Below are positions 26,784 through 35,301 of a stretch of DNA of 64,000 nt, one piece after another. Every line of letters begins with the position of its first letter. Positions within the stretch are counted from its first letter, which is position 1. Below the pieces are notes generated by a model. That model did no database searches and had not been told where the DNA came from. It saw only the letters and a program-made list of their open reading frames with translations. The stretch is from Flavobacteriales bacterium. GTDB lineage: Bacteria > Bacteroidota > Bacteroidia > Flavobacteriales_F > PHOS-HE28. A program made the translations under genes and the position numbers. Location of the stretch: contig JADJXF010000009.1 in NCBI GenBank assembly GCA_016715995.1, positions 1 through 64,000 on the forward strand. The letters run 5' to 3'.

Positions 26784-28679
26784 TACCTTCTCAGATAGCT
26801 CCAGCCACCGGTCCGTGATGCGGTCCAGCTCCTTGATGGTCTTCTCCAATTCGATGGAATGCACCATCATCTTGTGGTGGTCCATGCCGCCCTGGGCCAT
26901 TTGGACCAGTAGTTCCTCCTTGCGCTTCTCGAGCTTCGGCATCTCCTTGTCGATTCGCTGCAGTTCGATGCGCTCCGCATAGGTCAGCTTCCTCTTCGCG
27001 CCATCGTCCTGCGCCTTTCCCCCTGCGCTGAGCGGAGTCGAAGCGTCCTTCACCTCCTTTGGTTGCTTCGGCTTGTTCGCTTGCGCTTTCTGCATCTCCC
27101 GCAAATCCGTGTAGCTGCCCACCCACTCCTTGATCTTGCCTTCGCCTTGGAACACGAGCAGTTTCGTGCAGAGTTTGTCCATGAAGAAGCGGTCGTGGCT
27201 CACGATCAGGATGCACACATCCAGATCCTGCAGGAAATCCTCGAGCGCATTCAGCGTCGGGATGTCGAGGTCGTTCGTCGGCTCATCGAGGATGAGGACG
27301 TTCGGGTTCTTCATCAGCACCGTGCACAGGTAGAGCCGGCGCTTCTCGCCACCGCTCAGGGTGCTCGCGTACTGGTACTGCTGCTCCTTGTCGAAGAGGA
27401 AACGCTCCAGCAGGCCCGAGGCCGTCAGCGTCTTCCCCTTGTTCAGCGGAATGACCTCGGCGATGTCGCGCACCACGTCGATGATCCGCTTGTCTTCCTT
27501 CAGTTGCAGGCCGCGCTGGTCGAAGGTGCCGAGCACCACGGTATCGCCGACGCTCACCGTGCCGGCATCCGGCGCGATCCGTTCAGTGAGCAGGTCGAGG
27601 AAGGTGCTCTTGCCGATGCCGTTTGGGCCAACGATTCCGATGCGGTCGCCGCGCTTGAGCGAGTAGCTGAAGTGCGCGACGATGGGCTTGTACTCCGGCG
27701 TTCGCGGATCGCCGAAGCCTTTGGTGAGGTTGCGCGCCTCGATGACCTTGCCGCCCAGCCGCTCGGTCTTCACGTCGATCTTCACCGCGTCGCGGTCGAA
27801 GTTGCGCGTCGCATCGGCCTTGATCCGCTCGAACGCATCGAGGCGGCTCTTGCTCTTGGTGCCGCGTGCGCGTGGCATCTTGCGCACCCATTCCAGCTCG
27901 CTGCGCATCAGCCCGCGCAAGTGCTGCTGTGTGGCATCGCGCACCTCGTCCAGCATCGCCTTCTTCTCCACATAATAGCTGTAGTTTCCCTTGAAGCGGG
28001 TGAACTCACCGAACTCCATCTCGATGATCTCGTCGCACACGTTGTCGAGGAAGTAGCGGTCGTGCGTCACCAGCAGCAAAGTGAGGTTCGGCGCGCTCAG
28101 TTCCTCCTCCAACTGCTCGGTCATGTGGACGTCCAGGTGGTTCGTTGGCTCGTCCAGGATGAGCACATCCGGCGCGTGGATCAACACCTTGGCCATGGCG
28201 AGGCGCTTCTGCTGGCCGCCGCTCAGGGAGTTCACCGGCTGCTCCATGTCGCGCAGGCCGAAGCGGTGCAGCAGCACCTTCACGCGCGCCTCGTGGTCCC
28301 AGGCCTTCAACTCCTCCATGCGGTCGATGGCGGCCTGCATCACCTTCTGCTCCGCGTGTTGCGCAACGGCATGCTCGTAGGCGCGGATGGCGTTCGTCAC
28401 CGGGTCGTCCTGGTCCAGCATCTCGTCCACCAGCGAGTGCGTGGCGCTCATGTGCACGTTCTGGTCCAGGTAGCCCACACGGATGCCCTTGTTGAATGTG
28501 ACGATGCCTTCGTCCGGCGTCTCCAGCCCCGCGATGCACTTCAGCAGGGTGCTCTTGCCAGTGCCGTTGCGCGCCACGATGGCCGTCTTCTGCCCCTTCT
28601 CCAGGCCGAAGGAGATGTCCTTGAACAGCTGGCGCGGGCCGTAGCGCTTGGCGAGGCGTTCGACGGAGAGGACGTTCAT
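26778..28679 (-). CDS. uup: ABC-F family ATPase, Uup-like
   Basis: The 633-residue protein has two ATP-binding cassettes and no membrane segments, as in ABC-F proteins that act on ribosomes or, for Uup, in genome stability. Cassette 1 has Walker A ARNGTGKST (usual first Gly replaced by Ala), signature LSGGQQKRLA and Walker B VLILDEPTNHLD. Cassette 2 has GPNGIGKST, LSGGEKRRLYL and VLILDEPTNDLD. Between them is an EYSSYVEKK-type linker helix (NYSYYVEKKAMLDE). The C-terminal 90 residues are a charged coiled coil (RIELQRIDKEMPKLEKRKEEL), which favours Uup over other ABC-F subgroups. The Uup assignment is by architecture only. Confidence 0.88.
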   Translation of the reverse strand: MNVLSVERLAKRYGPRQLFKDISFGLEKGQKTAIVARNGTGKSTLLKCIAGLETPDEGIVTFNKGIRVGYLDQNVHMSATHSLVDEMLDQDDPVTNAIRAYEHAVAQHAEQKVMQAAIDRMEELKAWDHEARVKVLLHRFGLRDMEQPVNSLSGGQQKRLAMAKVLIHAPDVLILDEPTNHLDVHMTEQLEEELSAPNLTLLLVTHDRYFLDNVCDEIIEMEFGEFTRFKGNYSYYVEKKAMLDEVRDATQQHLRGLMRSELEWVRKMPRARGTKSKSRLDAFERIKADATRNFDRDAVKIDVKTERLGGKVIEARNLTKGFGDPRTPEYKPIVAHFSYSLKRGDRIGIVGPNGIGKSTFLDLLTERIAPDAGTVSVGDTVVLGTFDQRGLQLKEDKRIIDVVRDIAEVIPLNKGKTLTASGLLERFLFDKEQQYQYASTLSGGEKRRLYLCTVLMKNPNVLILDEPTNDLDIPTLNALEDFLQDLDVCILIVSHDRFFMDKLCTKLLVFQGEGKIKEWVGSYTDLREMQKAQANKPKQPKEVKDASTPLSAGGKAQDDGAKRKLTYAERIELQRIDKEMPKLEKRKEELLVQMAQGGMDHHKMMVHSIELEKTIKELDRITDRWLELSEKVS

Positions 28680-28725
28680 GGGGAATTGCTGGCCGTAGGC
28701 GGGGCGCGAAGGTCGCTGCCGCGAT

Positions 28726-29265
28726 CTATTCGCTTACACCCAATCTTCCTTCCAACGCTAGTACAGCATCGCGCAGCATGGCGCCCTTGTACGGGTCGCT
28801 CTCATTGGCATGCGCTTTCCGCAGCCGGGCCAGGCCCAAGCGCGCGGCCTTCTCTGGCCATAGCTCCTGGTTCTCGACAATGGTGAGGCACTCGAAGCAC
28901 TCCTCGGCATCGCCCTCGATGGCGATAGCGATGAAGCGGTCGAGGTGGTCGCGGGCATCGAGGCCGGCATTCCAGAAGGTGGCCAAGGCGGTGCGGCGTA
29001 CGGGGCGGAGCGCTGGGTCGTCCAGCGCTTGGATGAGGGTGGCCACGGCATCGGCGGCCTTCACCTGATACAGCAGACTTGTGATTCGTTGCTCGACTGC
29101 AGCCGCAGGCTTGCGGGTGAGTGCGGTCAACAATGGGCCGATGGCGCGGGCATCGCCTTGCTCCTCGATGCGGGTCAGCGCGGTGAGGGCGGCTGCATCG
29201 TCGTCGCTCAGCAGGGCCGCGAAGGTCAGGTCCATGCGCTGTTTCCGGGCGGTGCTTTCAGGCAT
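28726..29265 (-). CDS. HEAT-repeat-like hypothetical protein
   Basis: A 179-residue, alpha-helical protein with repeats of the HEAT/PBS-lyase style: AALTALTRIEEQGDARAIGPLLTAL, then a helix pair around VKAADAVATLIQALDD, then ALRPVRRTALATFWNAGLD. It has no signal peptide or catalytic motif. The C-terminus (LRKAHANESDPYKGAMLRDAVLALEG) is helical too. It lies between the ABC-F gene and the outer-membrane barrel gene, all on the minus strand. A TATTTTCG promoter-like element ends 5 nt from the start. It is probably a protein-interaction scaffold; its function is not known. Confidence 0.65.
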   Translation of the reverse strand: MPESTARKQRMDLTFAALLSDDDAAALTALTRIEEQGDARAIGPLLTALTRKPAAAVEQRITSLLYQVKAADAVATLIQALDDPALRPVRRTALATFWNAGLDARDHLDRFIAIAIEGDAEECFECLTIVENQELWPEKAARLGLARLRKAHANESDPYKGAMLRDAVLALEGRLGVSE

Positions 29266-29269
29266 GCCG

Positions 29270-29277
29270 CGAAAATA
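29270..29277 (-). promoter_or_regulatory. Promoter-like -7 element TATTTTCG for the HEAT-like gene
   Basis: TATTTTCG on the minus strand, only 5 nt before ATG 29265. If it is real, the mRNA would be leaderless. It sits just downstream of the terminator hairpin of the next gene, a sensible terminator-promoter order. Confidence 0.4.
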
Positions 29278-29280
29278 CCC

Positions 29281-29319
29281 TCCAAAAGCACGAAGGGATC
29301 GCGCGCGACGATCCCTTCG
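29281..29319 (-). terminator. Rho-independent terminator downstream of the outer-membrane barrel gene
   Basis: Perfect 11-bp stem CGAAGGGATCG (29291-29301) with CGATCCCTTCG (29309-29319) and a 7-nt loop. On the minus strand it is followed by TGCTTTTGGA. It lies about 20 nt beyond the stop of the gene ending at 29341. Confidence 0.75.
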
Positions 29320-29340
29320 GAGGATTCGTCGGTCAAGGGT

Positions 29341-30360
29341 TCAATCGCGCTTCAGGCTGAGGAAGCTGCGGCGGCCGGCGCCCCGCTTGAACTTGTAGCT
29401 CACCTCGAAGCTCACGAAGCTGATGGTGTCCAGCAGGCCCGGATTGCCGCGACGGCTGGTGAGGAAGCTCGTTGTGCCGTTCGTGCCGTAACCGGTCGGG
29501 TCGCTGATGTAGCGGGCCAGCTGCTGCGCGCGCGTATCACCCGGATAGGCCGCATCAATCTCGTCATAAGTGGAGTAGCGGTCGCTCACGTCGTCGATGT
29601 GGTCGTTGGTGAACATGATGTAGGTCATCTCCACACCGACACTCATCTGCTTGGTGACCATGTATCGTACTCCTGCGCCAATGGGGATGCCGATGTGCCA
29701 AGGCGAGATGCGGTAGCGTCGTCCTGATTCACCCGCACCGATCCCGCCTTCGGTCTGCCATTCGTACAGGTCGGTCTCGTATTGCCCGTCGCGCTCGATC
29801 TCCTGTGCATTGGGATCGCCCGTAGGGCCATTGCGCACGGTGCCATCATCCCAGAAGTGGTAGCGGTTGAGAGAGTCCGGGGAGCCGTTGAACAGGTCCG
29901 CCTTCGGCCGGCCGTAGTACACCCCTACCCCGACATGGAAGTACATGAAGAACCGCTGCTGGAAGAGCGGTTGGTAGGGCTCACGGTATGCGTTGAGGAC
30001 CACGTGCCCCGATGCGCCGATGAGGTCGTTGCGGAAGCTCAGGCCACGCTTGTAGTTGCGCATGTCGCTGTACTCCACGCCCTTGATGGCGGCCCGCTCA
30101 TCGTAGCCCACGCGGAACCAGCTGAGCCGGGCCTCGGTGGTGAGGGCGCGCGTTATGTAGCGCTTCTTGTTGTTGAGGAAGTCGCGGAAGGTGAGCGTGA
30201 CACCTGGCCGCGCGCTGTTCCATTGCACGTTGCCATCGTAATTGCCAAGGTCGCCGTAGTAATGGACGACGCCCGTGGCCATGCCCACTTCCAGGTTGCG
30301 CTGGCCATGGGCCGCGAGAAGGAGTAAGCACGACAAAAGAAGGGTAGGGATGCGCTTCAT
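29341..30360 (-). CDS. Outer-membrane beta-barrel protein (DUF6089-like)
   Basis: A 339-residue exported protein with signal MKRIPTLLLSCLLLLAAHGQ. It has the alternating aromatic strands of a small outer-membrane barrel: LEVGMATGVVHYYGDLG, ITRALTTEARLSWFRVGY, FMYFHVGVGVYYGRP, SPWHIGIPIGAGVRYMV, QMSVGVEMTYIMFTNDHIDDVS. The YYGDLG start and NDHIDDVS segment are what I associate with the DUF6089 family of Bacteroidota. It ends in a basic RGAGRRSFLSLKRD. The promoter-like TACTTTCG lies 18 nt upstream and a strong terminator follows, so it is probably transcribed alone. Its function is unknown. Confidence 0.8.
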   Translation of the reverse strand: MKRIPTLLLSCLLLLAAHGQRNLEVGMATGVVHYYGDLGNYDGNVQWNSARPGVTLTFRDFLNNKKRYITRALTTEARLSWFRVGYDERAAIKGVEYSDMRNYKRGLSFRNDLIGASGHVVLNAYREPYQPLFQQRFFMYFHVGVGVYYGRPKADLFNGSPDSLNRYHFWDDGTVRNGPTGDPNAQEIERDGQYETDLYEWQTEGGIGAGESGRRYRISPWHIGIPIGAGVRYMVTKQMSVGVEMTYIMFTNDHIDDVSDRYSTYDEIDAAYPGDTRAQQLARYISDPTGYGTNGTTSFLTSRRGNPGLLDTISFVSFEVSYKFKRGAGRRSFLSLKRD

Positions 30361-30377
30361 GGACCCGGGTTTCGCAT

Positions 30378-30385
30378 CGAAAGTA
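30378..30385 (-). promoter_or_regulatory. Promoter-like -7 element TACTTTCG for the barrel gene
   Basis: TACTTTCG on the minus strand, 18 nt before ATG 30360. It has the same octamer as the sites at 5950 and 41862. Confidence 0.45.
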
Positions 30386-30436
30386 TAGCCGGAAGACGCG
30401 ATTCCGGGAACAGGTTGCTTGCCTATCCGTGGAGGC

Positions 30437-31111
30437 TCACCCGCGCTCGCCGAAAAGGGCGGTGCCTACGCGGACCATGTTGCTGCCGGCCGCAATAGCA
30501 AGGTCCAGGTCGGCGCTCATCCCCATGCTCAATGTGGTGAACGAATCCGGGTCGGGCGCCATGGGTCTCAGTTCATGATAGAGGCGGGCCAATCCTTCGA
30601 ATTCCCGCTTCACCAGGGCTTGGTCTTCGGTCAGGGTGGCCATGCCCATGAGCCCGCGCAACCGGAGAGCGGACCAGCGGTTGGCATCCCAGCCAGCGAC
30701 CAACGCGCGCGCCTCTTCGGTGGAAAGTCCGTGCTTGGTTTCCTCCTGCGCGATGTGGATCTGTAGCAGGACATCCAACACCTGGTCTGCCGCGACAGAC
30801 CGCTTGTGAAGCACATCGAGCAAGGGGGCGCCATCGACGCCATGGACAAGATGGATGAAGGGTACAATGTGCTTGACGTTGCTGCGCTGCAGGTGCCCGA
30901 TGAAGTGCCACCGGATGTCGGCGGGGAGGAGCGGCTGCTTGGCTCGGAGTTCCTGCACGTAGTTCTCTCCGAAATCGCGGTGCCCTAGCACGTACAAGGC
31001 CATGATCTCTTCAGCCGTCCGCTTCTTGCTCACGGCCACGAGCGTCACGCCCACAGGAAGTGAAGCCTTCACACGCGCATAGCGCTCCTTCAGCGTCACT
31101 GATGATTCCAT
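30437..31111 (-). CDS. YggS/PLPBP family pyridoxal-phosphate homeostasis protein
   Basis: A 224-residue cytoplasmic protein of the PLP-binding YggS family, a single TIM barrel related to alanine racemase but without its second domain. Key features are LVAVSKKRTAEEI with the PLP-binding lysine, GHRDFGENYVQELRAKQ, IRWHFIGHLQRSNVKH, VHGVDGA, GLMGMATL and the phosphate-binding TLSMGMSADLDLAIAAGSNMVRVGTALFG. It buffers PLP and affects amino-acid pools. ATG 31111 gives a normal start; 31129 adds six residues. It lies downstream of DUF1015-serA-serC on the same strand but about 70 nt away. Confidence 0.92.
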   Translation of the reverse strand: MESSVTLKERYARVKASLPVGVTLVAVSKKRTAEEIMALYVLGHRDFGENYVQELRAKQPLLPADIRWHFIGHLQRSNVKHIVPFIHLVHGVDGAPLLDVLHKRSVAADQVLDVLLQIHIAQEETKHGLSTEEARALVAGWDANRWSALRLRGLMGMATLTEDQALVKREFEGLARLYHELRPMAPDPDSFTTLSMGMSADLDLAIAAGSNMVRVGTALFGERG

Positions 31112-31183
31112 TTCACCCTTTCCAGTCAACGCGTTGGTGCTTCTCGTTCACAGGAACAGTATCAACTTCTCCACCTCCTCGAC

Positions 31184-32401
31184 CTAAACATCCTCCAGCG
31201 AATACACCACCATGCCGCTGCGCAGCTTCGGTTCGATCCAGGTGCTCTTCGGGGGCATGGTACCACCCTCGTCGGCCACAGCCTGCAATTGCGCGAAGCT
31301 CACCGGATGGAGGTGGAAGGCTGCCGCCGATTCCCCCGTGGATACCAAGCGGTCCAATTCGCTGGTCCCCATGGTGCCTGGTACGAAACGCACCCGACGG
31401 TCGGTGCGCAGGTCGTGAATGCCAAGGAGCGGGCTGAGCACGAGTTCGCTCAGGCGAGCCGGGTCCAGCCTTTCGGAAGCAGAACGTCCTGCTTCCGTTT
31501 CGGGAAGGTGGAGCGCATACCAGCCTGAGGACGTGTGGATGCCGATGACCCCGGGCGCCGCGAAAGGCGTCGCTGTGCGCTCCAATCGGCCAACGGAAGC
31601 GAGGGCGTTCAGGAACCCGCGCTCGTCCTGCTCGCCGAGATCGCTCACAACGCGATCGAAATTGTAGATGAAGAGCTGCTTGCGCGGAACGATGTATGCG
31701 AGGCACCAGCTCGCAGGGTCCACATCGGTGCAAGCGTGTGATTCGGCGAGGCGCGCGCTTGAGGCCAGGCGGTGGTGGCCATCGGCGATGTAGAGGGCGG
31801 GAATCGTGGCGAAGGCGCGCTGCAGATGCACGCGCGTGCGCTCGTCGGTGATCGGCCAGAGCCGGTGGCTCACCAGGTCGTTCGTCCGGTAGGCATAGCT
31901 GGGCCGGGTGTTCAGCAAGGGGTCCAGGAGCGCCTCCCAGGCCAGTCCATCAGGCGTGGCCAGCAGCACGGGCTCTGCGTTGATGCCGGTGGAATCAAGG
32001 TACTCGGCGAAGAGGTTCTCCCGCGCGGTGAGCGTTTGCTCATGCACTTTGATGCGGCCATCGCGGTAAGCCTGCGTGCTGACCCCGCAGATGAGGCCGC
32101 GCGAGGTATTGCCGCGCGCTTCCTGCTCATAGAGATACATGGCCGGGACCTCCTCACGGATCATGGTACCCGCATCGCAGAAGGCCTTGAACGATAACCG
32201 CACGCGATGGAACCGCTCCGCACGTGTAAGCTGCGCGGTGCTGGCGTCTTCGGGTCGGATCACGTGCAGGAAGCTGTGCGGATTGCCATCCAGCCGCTGA
32301 GCGAGCTCCGCTTCCGAATACGTGACGTAGGACCGCGATCCTACGAGATGCGCTTTCTCCGGCGCTGGTCGCCACGCGCGGAAGGGGCGCAGTTCGATCA
32401 T
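31184..32401 (-). CDS. DUF1015 family protein
   Basis: The 405-residue protein matches the DUF1015 family. It opens with IELRPFRAWRP, and contains NPHSFLHVIRPE, YLYEQEARGNTSRGLICGVST, HEQTLTARE, the very typical IADGHHRLASSARLAE, and near the C-terminus FHLHPVSFAQLQAVADEGGTMPPKSTWIEPKLRSG, which I give here only as a location around residues 370-400. The family has no firmly known biochemical activity. It often sits next to serA and serC, as here, so a link to serine or phosphoserine metabolism is inferred. Its start codon overlaps the serA stop by one base (TGATG type). Confidence 0.9.
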   Translation of the reverse strand: MIELRPFRAWRPAPEKAHLVGSRSYVTYSEAELAQRLDGNPHSFLHVIRPEDASTAQLTRAERFHRVRLSFKAFCDAGTMIREEVPAMYLYEQEARGNTSRGLICGVSTQAYRDGRIKVHEQTLTARENLFAEYLDSTGINAEPVLLATPDGLAWEALLDPLLNTRPSYAYRTNDLVSHRLWPITDERTRVHLQRAFATIPALYIADGHHRLASSARLAESHACTDVDPASWCLAYIVPRKQLFIYNFDRVVSDLGEQDERGFLNALASVGRLERTATPFAAPGVIGIHTSSGWYALHLPETEAGRSASERLDPARLSELVLSPLLGIHDLRTDRRVRFVPGTMGTSELDRLVSTGESAAAFHLHPVSFAQLQAVADEGGTMPPKSTWIEPKLRSGMVVYSLEDV

Positions 32402-33369
32402 CAGATCACCGTGGCGGCGCTCCGCCAGGCGACGATGCGTTCCACCAGTTCGTCGCCAACGCGGCCTTGGGCCTCGGCGGTTGCGGCGCCGATATGCGGG
32501 CTAAGGCTCAGGTTGGCCTCGTTCAACAGATCCTCGCGCGGCTCCGGCTCGTTGTTGAACACGTCAAGCGCAGCGGCCCGCACGCGGCCGTCCTTGATCG
32601 CCGCGAGTAGCTCATCCTCATCGATGCTGCCGCCGCGTGCGGTGTTCACGATGACGACGCCGGGCTTCACACGCGCCAGTTCGCTCCGGCCCAGCAGCGG
32701 GCGGCCATCCTTCTGCGAGGGCACATGCAGGCTGATGGCATCGCTCTGCTTCAGGAGGTCATCGAGGCTCACCATCTTCACGGGCACACGGACCAACACG
32801 GAGCCAACAGGCACCTCGATGGCCTCTGCCGTGGCGTGGTTGTCAGTATAGATCACATTCATGCCGCAGCCCAGCGCGTAGCGCGCGGTCCACTGGCCGA
32901 TCCGTCCGAAGCCGATGATGCCGAGGGTCTTTCCCCGGAGCTCGAAGCCCTTCTCGTACTCCTTCTTCAAATCCTTGAACTTGCTGCGGCCCTCGGCCGG
33001 CATGCGGCGGTTGGACTTGTGCAGCGAGCGCATGAGGGTGAAGAGGTGCGCAATCACCAGTTCCGCCACGCTGATGCTGGAGGAGGCCGGCGTGTTCACC
33101 ACCTGGATGCCCTTCTGCTTGGCGAAGGCGACGTCGATGTTGTCGAGCCCGACGCCGCCCCGGCCGATGAGCTTGATGCCCGGGCAGGCCTCGATGAGCT
33201 CGCGCCGCACCTTGGTGGCGCTCCGTACCAACAGCACGTCCACCTTCTCCTTCCTCAGGTAATCGGCTAGCTGCTCCTGCGGCACATGGTCCGTGGTGAC
33301 GGTGAAGCCCTCTTCGGCGAGGCTCGCCTTGGCCTTCGCAGAGATGCCGTCGTTGGCGTGTACGCGCAT
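32401..33369 (-). CDS. serA: D-3-phosphoglycerate dehydrogenase (short form)
   Basis: A 322-residue D-2-hydroxyacid dehydrogenase that makes 3-phosphohydroxypyruvate, the first step of serine synthesis. Conserved features are LIGRGGVGLDNID, VVNTPASSSISVAELV, the NAD-binding LGIIGFGRIGQ, VNTARGGSIDEDEL, and the catalytic Glu and His in NNEPEP and SPHIGAAT. It lacks the C-terminal ACT regulatory domain, so feedback by serine is not expected through that route. It starts 3 nt after the serC stop (same strand, serC first), and the DUF1015 gene overlaps its end. The context makes SerA much more likely than another hydroxyacid dehydrogenase. Confidence 0.92.
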   Translation of the reverse strand: MRVHANDGISAKAKASLAEEGFTVTTDHVPQEQLADYLRKEKVDVLLVRSATKVRRELIEACPGIKLIGRGGVGLDNIDVAFAKQKGIQVVNTPASSSISVAELVIAHLFTLMRSLHKSNRRMPAEGRSKFKDLKKEYEKGFELRGKTLGIIGFGRIGQWTARYALGCGMNVIYTDNHATAEAIEVPVGSVLVRVPVKMVSLDDLLKQSDAISLHVPSQKDGRPLLGRSELARVKPGVVIVNTARGGSIDEDELLAAIKDGRVRAAALDVFNNEPEPREDLLNEANLSLSPHIGAATAEAQGRVGDELVERIVAWRSAATVI

Positions 33370-33372
33370 GTT

Positions 33373-34461
33373 CTATCCGTGTTTGCGTGCGAACTCCTCC
33401 ATCAGGTCAACCAAGACCTGCACGCTTTCAATGGGCAGGGCATTGTACATGCTGGCGCGGTAGCCGCCCAGGCTGCGGTGGCCACGGATGCCGCTGATGC
33501 CTGCTTCCTTCCAAAGCGCATCGAACGTCGGCTCCAGCGCGGCATCGGTCAGGACGAAGGTGGCGTTCATCACGCTGCGGTCTTCCACCGCCGTGGTGCC
33601 TCTGAATACCGGCAACCGATCGATGGCATCGTAGAGCAGCTTCGCCCTGACGGCGTTGCGCTTTTCAATCGCGGCCACGCCGCCCATCCGCTTCATCCAC
33701 TCCATCGTGAGCATGCTCACGTACACGGCGAACACCGGGGGCGTGTTGTACATGCTCTCCTTGGCGCCATGGTTCTTCAGGTCGAGCATCGGGCTGAGCT
33801 TCCGCCCTGTGGCACCCAGGCGCTCCGGGTCGAAGAGGTACACCGTGGCGCCCGCCGGCCCCATGTTCTTCTGCGCGCCGCCGTAGATCAATGCGAAGTC
33901 GGCCACGTTCACCGGTCGGCTGAAGATGTCGCTGCTCATGTCGCAGACCACAGGAATCGGCGACTTGGGGAACTGCTTCCACTGCGTTCCGAAGATGGTG
34001 TTGTTGCTGGTGAAGTGGAAGTAGTCCGCATCCGCCGGGATATCGAAGCCTTTCGGGATGTAGCTGAAGTTCTTGTCCTCGCTGCTGGCCACGACCACCG
34101 TATCGCCCACGAGCTTGCTCTCCTTGATGGCGCGCGTGGCCCATTCCCCCGTGTTGGCATACGCGCTCTTGCCGCCGACCTTCATGTAGTTGAGCGGCAC
34201 CATGTGGAAGCCAAGGCTGGCGCCGCCGCCGAGAAAGACCACTTGGTAGTGTTCCGGCGCTCCCAGCAATTCCTTCACAAGCGATTGCGCCTTCGCCATC
34301 ACCGCCTCGAACGGCTTGCTGCGGTGGCTGATTTCCAGGATGCTCAAGCCGCTACCCTCGAAGTCGAGCACCGCTTGCGCCGCTTGCTCGAAGACTTCTT
34401 GCGGCAGGATGCACGGGCCTGCGCTGTAGTTGTGGACCTTGACCTTGGTGATGTGGCTCAT
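33373..34461 (-). CDS. serC: Phosphoserine transaminase
   Basis: A 362-residue class V aminotransferase that converts 3-phosphohydroxypyruvate and glutamate to phosphoserine. Features are the N-terminal HNYSAGPCILPQEVFEQAA, SILEISHRSKPFE, FLGGGASLGFHMVPLNY, the PLP-lysine region FALIYGGAQKNMGPAG, and the C-terminal GIRGHRSLGGYRASMYNALP. It is the first gene of serC-serA-DUF1015, with 3-nt and overlapping junctions. A TACTTTTA element lies 21 nt upstream and is the probable operon promoter. Confidence 0.96.
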   Translation of the reverse strand: MSHITKVKVHNYSAGPCILPQEVFEQAAQAVLDFEGSGLSILEISHRSKPFEAVMAKAQSLVKELLGAPEHYQVVFLGGGASLGFHMVPLNYMKVGGKSAYANTGEWATRAIKESKLVGDTVVVASSEDKNFSYIPKGFDIPADADYFHFTSNNTIFGTQWKQFPKSPIPVVCDMSSDIFSRPVNVADFALIYGGAQKNMGPAGATVYLFDPERLGATGRKLSPMLDLKNHGAKESMYNTPPVFAVYVSMLTMEWMKRMGGVAAIEKRNAVRAKLLYDAIDRLPVFRGTTAVEDRSVMNATFVLTDAALEPTFDALWKEAGISGIRGHRSLGGYRASMYNALPIESVQVLVDLMEEFARKHG

Positions 34462-34481
34462 TCCTCGTTGGCGTAGGGCGG

Positions 34482-34489
34482 TAAAAGTA
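34482..34489 (-). promoter_or_regulatory. Promoter-like element TACTTTTA for the serC operon
   Basis: TACTTTTA on the minus strand, 21 nt before the serC ATG. It differs from TANNTTTG at the last base. No clear -33 box. Confidence 0.35.
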
Positions 34490-34500
34490 TGCCCTCTTGT

Positions 34501-35301
34501 CTAGCTGCCCTGCCCGGCTTGCGACCGCTCCGCCGCGAGCCGACGATGGTTGCGCCGGATACGCAGGAATTCACCGAAAGACGGGGTGCTGCGCTTGCGT
34601 CCGGGTCCCTGTGGGCGGGCCTCGGCCAGGTGACGGGGCAGGTCCTCGAGCACGCGCCGCAAGCCGCTGGCGCTGGCCGCCAGGAGCGCCGCCATGGTGT
34701 GCGCCACCGTGGCTCGAAGGCTCCCCTTGAAGGCGATGGCCACCTCTTCGCGCAGCACGATGGTTCCTGTGTCGATGCCCTTGTCGATGCGGTGGATGGT
34801 GTATCCGGTGCGGCGTTCACCTTCATAAATCGCCCAGATCACCGGTTGCGCGTTCTGGCGCTCCGGCAGCAGCTCGTGGTGGATGTTCAGCATTCCGAGC
34901 GGAGGGATGCTGAACACCTTCGACGGGATGTAGCCATTGCCAAGGCTCACGGCGATATCGGCCTGTGACGCCCGTAGCAGCTCGACGGTGCGCATGTCAC
35001 TCATCGCAGGTGTGGTGTCATAGGCGATGCCCTGCCGCTGGCACAGCGCGCCGAGATCCTCGATGGGAAGGGTGGCTTTCACGTCCTGGTCGTACCACCG
35101 CCGCATGCGCACCCCGATCAAAGCACCCAAGGGGCCGATGCGCCAGAGCTTCTTCAATTTGCGCCGCCACATCCCTTTGCTTGGGTGGCCGCCATCGATC
35201 AGGATGACCTGCGCGATGGTGAAGCGCGGGCTTCCTGCAAGCACGGACAGATGGTGGCTGGCTGTGCCGCGACGAGCGCTGGTGATGATCGCCACCCTCA
35301 T
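34501..35301 (-). CDS. Formyltransferase family protein (GART/Fmt fold)
   Basis: The 266-residue protein has the formyltransferase fold. The catalytic Asn-His-Asp triad is recognisable in MLNIHHELLPERQNAQPVIWAI and KGIDTGTIVL. The N-terminus (MRVAIITSARRGTASHHL) replaces the usual Fmt start, and the C-terminal tRNA-binding domain of methionyl-tRNA formyltransferase is absent. It is therefore unlikely to be Fmt and more likely formylates an amino sugar or another small amine. Its start overlaps the stop of a polysaccharide deacetylase by 4 nt, which supports work on a surface glycan. The C-terminal 45 or so residues are basic and low in predicted structure. Confidence 0.82.
   Translation of the reverse strand: MRVAIITSARRGTASHHLSVLAGSPRFTIAQVILIDGGHPSKGMWRRKLKKLWRIGPLGALIGVRMRRWYDQDVKATLPIEDLGALCQRQGIAYDTTPAMSDMRTVELLRASQADIAVSLGNGYIPSKVFSIPPLGMLNIHHELLPERQNAQPVIWAIYEGERRTGYTIHRIDKGIDTGTIVLREEVAIAFKGSLRATVAHTMAALLAASASGLRRVLEDLPRHLAEARPQGPGRKRSTPSFGEFLRIRRNHRRLAAERSQAGQGS

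Noticed and set aside
27063..28886. 607-codon plus-strand frame opposite the ABC-F gene
   Set aside because: His/Val/Leu-rich shadow; the minus-strand ABC motifs are unambiguous.
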